This document shows positions 60,784 to 64,000 of a stretch of DNA of 64,000 nt, piece after piece; within the stretch, counting starts at the first letter, position 1, and each line of letters opens with the position of its first letter. Below the pieces are notes generated by a model. The model saw only the letters and a program-made list of their open reading frames with translations, did not search any database and was not told the DNA's origin. The translations under genes were made by a program, and so were the position numbers. The stretch spans positions 62,001 to 126,000 of the forward strand of contig NZ_FNEM01000010.1 of the NCBI RefSeq assembly GCF_900100175.1, read 5' to 3'. The DNA comes from Ferrimonas sediminum (GTDB lineage Bacteria; Pseudomonadota; Gammaproteobacteria; Enterobacterales; Shewanellaceae).

Positions 60784-61319
60784 CACAGTCGCTCCTTGTC
60801 CTGACTCTCCAATACAATTCGGGCCTGACGTTCAACGTAACACCCCAGCCCCTGCTCGACCCGCTCCACCAGTTCCACATGATCACCGTGCACCGCCACC
60901 ACCCGGCCGGCAAAGAGCCCCACCAGATCCCCTTGCCGAACCCGGTGCACCAGGCCATCGGCGGTTTCCAGCAGCGCCCAGCGATTATGACGGTCACTGA
61001 GGGTACCCCGCATCACCAGGCTGTCCAGCGCCACACTCTGCAACGGATGCCCCGACGCTCCCGCCGGCGGTCCCAGGCAACCGGGGCGGTCGATGGCCTC
61101 TCCCGCCCGGGCCGTCATCATGGGCGCGGCCATAAACGGACTGCGACCGGAGCCGGGGTCATAGCGAGCCGGTTCGAAATGGGGCAGGGTTCGGGGACGA
61201 CTCTGGTATGCGGGCGGATTCGCCTGCACCTGCTCCAGGTAACGCTGAAGATCCCCGGTATCGCCCTGACAGCCGCTCAGCAGCAGCCCGGCCCATAGCC
61301 ACCGCCAGCCGCCGTTCAC
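60783..61319 (-). CDS. pilP: Type IV pilus inner-membrane lipoprotein PilP
   Basis: 178 residues with lipobox LLLSGCQGD (Cys17; Asp at position +3). The flexible linker contains DLQRYLEQVQANPPAYQSRP, and the C-terminal beta domain has SLVMRGTLSDRHNRWALLE and HRVRQGDLVGLFAGRVVAVH, characteristic of PilP. It links the PilMNO platform to PilQ. Overlaps pilO by four bases. Confidence 0.92.
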   Translation of the reverse strand: MNGGWRWLWAGLLLSGCQGDTGDLQRYLEQVQANPPAYQSRPRTLPHFEPARYDPGSGRSPFMAAPMMTARAGEAIDRPGCLGPPAGASGHPLQSVALDSLVMRGTLSDRHNRWALLETADGLVHRVRQGDLVGLFAGRVVAVHGDHVELVERVEQGLGCYVERQARIVLESQDKERL

Positions 61320-61900
61320 GGTGCCTCCGCCGACGCCAGCAGCCGGTAGGTGGTGGCCACCAGCTTCATCGACAACACCGTCTCTTGCCGGGTCACGGAA
61401 AAATCATCCAAGCTGACGATGCGCGGCAACGCCGCCATTCCCGCCACAAAGTGGCCGAACTCCACGTAGCCTCCCCGCAGTTCAATGCTCAACGGCAACT
61501 CGGTATACAGCTCACCGGCCCGCTCCGGCAGCCAGCCGATGCTGACAATAGACAGATTGGTTTCCGCGGCCAGGAAAGTGACGTCATCCAGCAATCCCGG
61601 CATCTCATCCCGGCTTGGCAGCATGCTCAACAACTGGTGCAGCTCCAGCCGGGTCTGTACCAACTCCTGCTGATGGCGCTCCAGATGGGCGGAAAACTGG
61701 TACTTATCCCGGTACTCCTGTTTCAACTGCCGCTCCTGACGAACGCCGGCCTGCAGCTCGCTGTAGCGCTCGCCAATCCACAGGTAGCCCCCCACCGCCA
61801 GCACCAGAATCACCAACGTCAGGGACAAGGCCCAGCGGGCCACCGGCGGCCAGCTGCCGATGCTGTCAAAATCCAGATCATTAAGCTGCTCCAGATTCAT
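61316..61900 (-). CDS. pilO: Type IV pilus assembly protein PilO
   Basis: 194 residues. LNDLDFDSIGSWPPVARW is a common PilO opening. One membrane helix (about 24-43), a coiled coil (about 45-95), and a ferredoxin-like periplasmic domain with LPLSIELRGGYVEFGHFVAG follow. PilO pairs with PilN in the inner-membrane alignment complex. Four-base overlaps on both sides. Confidence 0.92.
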   Translation of the reverse strand: MNLEQLNDLDFDSIGSWPPVARWALSLTLVILVLAVGGYLWIGERYSELQAGVRQERQLKQEYRDKYQFSAHLERHQQELVQTRLELHQLLSMLPSRDEMPGLLDDVTFLAAETNLSIVSIGWLPERAGELYTELPLSIELRGGYVEFGHFVAGMAALPRIVSLDDFSVTRQETVLSMKLVATTYRLLASAEAP

Positions 61901-62466
61901 GGGGCCACCTCCTCAACCGGCTGTGGCTGCGCCGACAACGACATCGACAGGCTGAAGCGATGCTGACGCAGCGACTGGTGGCGACTGGCAACAATCTCCT
62001 GCACCCGGGCATTGGACAACCACGCTGAGGCATCCACTTGGCGCAGCATATTGGCCAGGTGGTTGTTGGACTCGCAGAAGCCACTGAGGCGCAGAGTCGA
62101 GCCCTGCAGCATCAGCTCCGTCAGGTATACGCCAGGCACCACCACCCGGTGCAACTCCGACATAAGATGCACCGGCACACTGCGATGACGCTGCAGATCC
62201 ACAATCAGATCCAGGCGCTGATGCAGGGCATCGGATTGGCGCTGTACCTCGGCCACCTCGGCGATACGCCGCTCCACCTCACCGATCTGTTGCTGTAGGT
62301 ACTGGTTGCGGTGCTGCTGAGCCGCCACCATCACCGACAACACCCGCTCAACCGCAACCACCAGCACCACCGCCGAGATCAACGACACCACCAGCAGGCT
62401 CAGGTAGCGGCGTTTCAGTTGTTGGCGCCGGGTCTCCCGCCACGGCAGCAGGTTAATGTGGGTCAT
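61897..62466 (-). CDS. pilN: Type IV pilus assembly protein PilN
   Basis: 189 residues. The N-terminal INLLPWRE is the short cytoplasmic motif that binds PilM. One membrane helix (about 23-41, LLVVSLISAVVLVVAVE) is followed by a coiled coil and a small beta domain (VVPGVYLTELMLQGSTLRLS). Its start lies 14 bases inside pilM and its end overlaps pilO by four bases. Confidence 0.93.
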   Translation of the reverse strand: MTHINLLPWRETRRQQLKRRYLSLLVVSLISAVVLVVAVERVLSVMVAAQQHRNQYLQQQIGEVERRIAEVAEVQRQSDALHQRLDLIVDLQRHRSVPVHLMSELHRVVVPGVYLTELMLQGSTLRLSGFCESNNHLANMLRQVDASAWLSNARVQEIVASRHQSLRQHRFSLSMSLSAQPQPVEEVAP

Positions 62467-63370
62467 CGTTCCCCCTCAGGGCCAGGCCGCAGGCAACCAT
62501 ATACGCGCTGGCAGGCAACGGTCCCGACAGAGGCACCGAACGGGGCTGGGCCAACGAGCAGGGGATCGACAGGGCGGCTTGCAGCTGCTGCAAAAGCAAC
62601 TCGGCCACGTCGCCGCAAATCATCACCCGGCCGATGGCCTTACTGGCGTCGCCATTGACATAAATCTGAAAGGTGCGTTGCAACTGCTGCGCCAGCTGAG
62701 CCACGTCCGGGTAGGCATCGTCCGGCGCCATCTGATCACGGCTCCCTAAAGACAGCTCACGGACAAACGCCGTTTGCTCACCACAGTTGATGGCCACGGA
62801 AGCCTTACTGACGCCGATGTCCACCAACGCCACCACGGTTTCCGTAACCGCCAACATGGCAGCGGCCCGCCCCAACGCATAGGCTTCGACATCCACCACC
62901 TCGGTGTGCAGATCCGCCGCCGCCAGCGCCTCGACCCGGGCATGGACGTCTTCTCGCCGGCAGGCGCTGAGCAGAATCTCGATTCGGTTAGACTCGGCGG
63001 CACCCAGGCGTTCGAAGTCGAGGTTCACCTCGTCCAGGGGGTAGGGAATCAGACTGTCGGCCTCGATTTCGATCTGGGTTTCCAGCTCCAGATCGCTGAG
63101 GCCGATGTCCATGGTGATCACCTTGGTCATGACAGTGGCACCGCTAACCGCTGCCGCCCCCCGCTCACAGCCTGCAGGCAGCTGTTGCTGCAGCCGCTTC
63201 ATGGCAATAGGCAGGGCATCATCGCCCTCGGCGCGATCGATGGCCACACAACAGGCATGGCCGATGCGGGGTTCGTTGCCGGCGCACTCCAGCACCACGG
63301 CTTTAATATGGGAGGTTCCGATGTCAACCCCAACGAAAGTGGGGGCAGAGCGGAAAAACAAAGACAACAT
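62453..63370 (-). CDS. pilM: Type IV pilus actin-like ATPase PilM
   Basis: 305 residues. The actin/FtsA-like fold opens FVGVDIGTSHIKAVVLE and includes VVALVDIGVSKASVAI (phosphate 2). It is shorter than the 350-residue Pseudomonas PilM. PilM is cytoplasmic and docks on PilN. I start at ATG 63370 (MLSLFFRSAPTF); the frame is open 28 codons further, but those have no family similarity. First gene of the pilMNOPQ operon, divergent from ponA. Confidence 0.92.
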   Translation of the reverse strand: MLSLFFRSAPTFVGVDIGTSHIKAVVLECAGNEPRIGHACCVAIDRAEGDDALPIAMKRLQQQLPAGCERGAAAVSGATVMTKVITMDIGLSDLELETQIEIEADSLIPYPLDEVNLDFERLGAAESNRIEILLSACRREDVHARVEALAAADLHTEVVDVEAYALGRAAAMLAVTETVVALVDIGVSKASVAINCGEQTAFVRELSLGSRDQMAPDDAYPDVAQLAQQLQRTFQIYVNGDASKAIGRVMICGDVAELLLQQLQAALSIPCSLAQPRSVPLSGPLPASAYMVACGLALRGNDDPH

Positions 63371-63472
63371 CCATCTGTATCCTGAGCGGCCGCAATTCCA
63401 TTTGCGTCTTTTGAGCGTAGCACAAGGTGGGTAAGCCGGCGGAGGCCGGCGCAAAACTTAGCCTGATGATTT

Positions 63473-63501
63473 TTGAGCATTCAGGCCCATCTTAGTATAC
63501 T
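63473..63501 (+). promoter_or_regulatory. Sigma-70 promoter of the PBP1a gene
   Basis: TTGAGC and TATACT are spaced 17 bases apart, and the predicted start lies about 25 bases before the GTG start codon. Confidence 0.6.
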
Positions 63502-63534
63502 GGTCCGCTGTGATTAATCCTGAGTAGGTGGCTG

Positions 63535-64000
63535 GTGAGCTGGTTTAAGCGAATTTTTCTGTTTTTGGTGCTGTGCGGCGTATTGGGTCTGGGGGCTCTG
63601 GCCGCGCTGTATCTATGGGTTGCGCCCACCCTGCCGGACGTCGACAGCCTGAAAACGGTGCAGCTTCAAACCCCGATGCGCATCTACAGCAAAGACGGTG
63701 CCCTGCTGTCCCAGTTTGGTGAAAAGCGCCGCATCCCGGTGCGCTATGGCGATGTGCCCCAGCCACTGATCGATGCCTTCCTGGCCACCGAGGACGCCCG
63801 CTTTTTCGAGCACAAAGGGGTCGACCCCATCGGCGTCATTCGAGCGGCAGTGGTGCTGGTCACCACCGGTCGAAAAGCCCAGGGTGCCAGTACCATCACC
63901 ATGCAGGTGGCCCGTAACTTCTTCCTCAGCAGGGAAAAGACCTACATTCGAAAGGTCAAAGAGATCTTTCTGGCACTGAAGATCGAGCAACTGCTGTCCA
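63535..64000 (+). CDS. mrcA: Penicillin-binding protein 1a (N-terminal part)
   Basis: The first 155 residues are present; the gene runs off the end of the window. A cytoplasmic tail and one membrane helix (about 5-27, FLFLVLCGVLGLGALAALYL) lead into the GT51 glycosyltransferase domain. Its motif 1, ATEDARFFEHKGVD, holds the catalytic Glu, and motif 2 is GASTITMQVARNF. The start is GTG 63535, six bases after AGG. Bifunctional PBP1a builds peptidoglycan and is activated by LpoA (lpoA is at 47545). Divergence from pilM is the conserved enterobacterial and Pseudomonas order. Confidence 0.95.
   Translation, partial: MSWFKRIFLFLVLCGVLGLGALAALYLWVAPTLPDVDSLKTVQLQTPMRIYSKDGALLSQFGEKRRIPVRYGDVPQPLIDAFLATEDARFFEHKGVDPIGVIRAAVVLVTTGRKAQGASTITMQVARNFFLSREKTYIRKVKEIFLALKIEQLLS

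Overview
The window is a chromosomal, protein-dense stretch of a high-GC gammaproteobacterium. Gene order matches the Shewanella/Ferrimonas branch of Alteromonadales: lptD-surA-pdxA-rsmA-apaGH, slyX...yheSTU-prkB-crp, ast operon, pabA, rnpB-rsmI/lpoA-yraN-diaA-dolP, and trpS-gph-rpe...dam-damX-aroB-aroK-pilQPONM/ponA. The GC-rich codon use together with nrfA, narQP and a DUF3718 protein makes a Ferrimonas-like organism my best guess. That is inference from synteny, not a database result. I see no insertion sequence, integrase, prophage, CRISPR array, tRNA or rRNA.

Layout. 1-1949 (minus): djlA (partial), murU and amgK, that is a DnaJ-like co-chaperone and a probable peptidoglycan-recycling pair. 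2236-8919 (plus): outer-membrane biogenesis and housekeeping operon lptD-surA-pdxA-rsmA-apaG-apaH. 9062-11086: a methyl-accepting chemotaxis protein. 11196-15412 (minus): DUF3718 protein, folA, the two-gene ThrE-type transporter yjjB/yjjP, obgE, rpmA, rplU. 15687-18336: ispB, mdh (minus), argR. 18400-22787 (minus): Dyp peroxidase, amtB, glnK, nrfA. 22943-25259 (plus): narQ-narP. 25250-34511: yacL, slyX-def-lipoprotein-lpoB, yheV, yheS-TIGR02444-yheT-DUF3187-yheU, prkB. 34734-41410: crp, then a minus-strand arginine succinyltransferase operon (astC-astA-astD-DUF1338) and an HDOD protein. 41716-45615: unknown gene, pabA, a lipoprotein S9 peptidase. 45616-46602: RNase P RNA (minus) with a tandem array of its own 3' end. 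46621-50870: rsmI, lpoA, yraN, diaA, dolP. 50923-58625 (mostly minus): trpS-gph-rpe, three small envelope-type genes (plus), dam-damX-aroB-aroK. 58774-63370 (minus): pilQPONM. 63535-64000: start of PBP1a.

How it fits together. Envelope assembly is a recurring theme: LptD with its chaperone SurA, AmgK/MurU recycling, LpoA and LpoB activators, PBP1a, DolP, DamX and type IV pilus assembly. Anaerobic nitrogen metabolism forms a second theme: NrfA nitrite reductase lies back to back with the NarQ/NarP sensor system, next to glnK-amtB with a readable sigma-54 promoter and NtrC site.

Nothing in the window looks like an undescribed defence or mobile system. The most unusual structure is the rnpB downstream array: two full units of about 149 bases and a partial third, each carrying a copy of the rnpB 3' end followed by a Rho-independent terminator.
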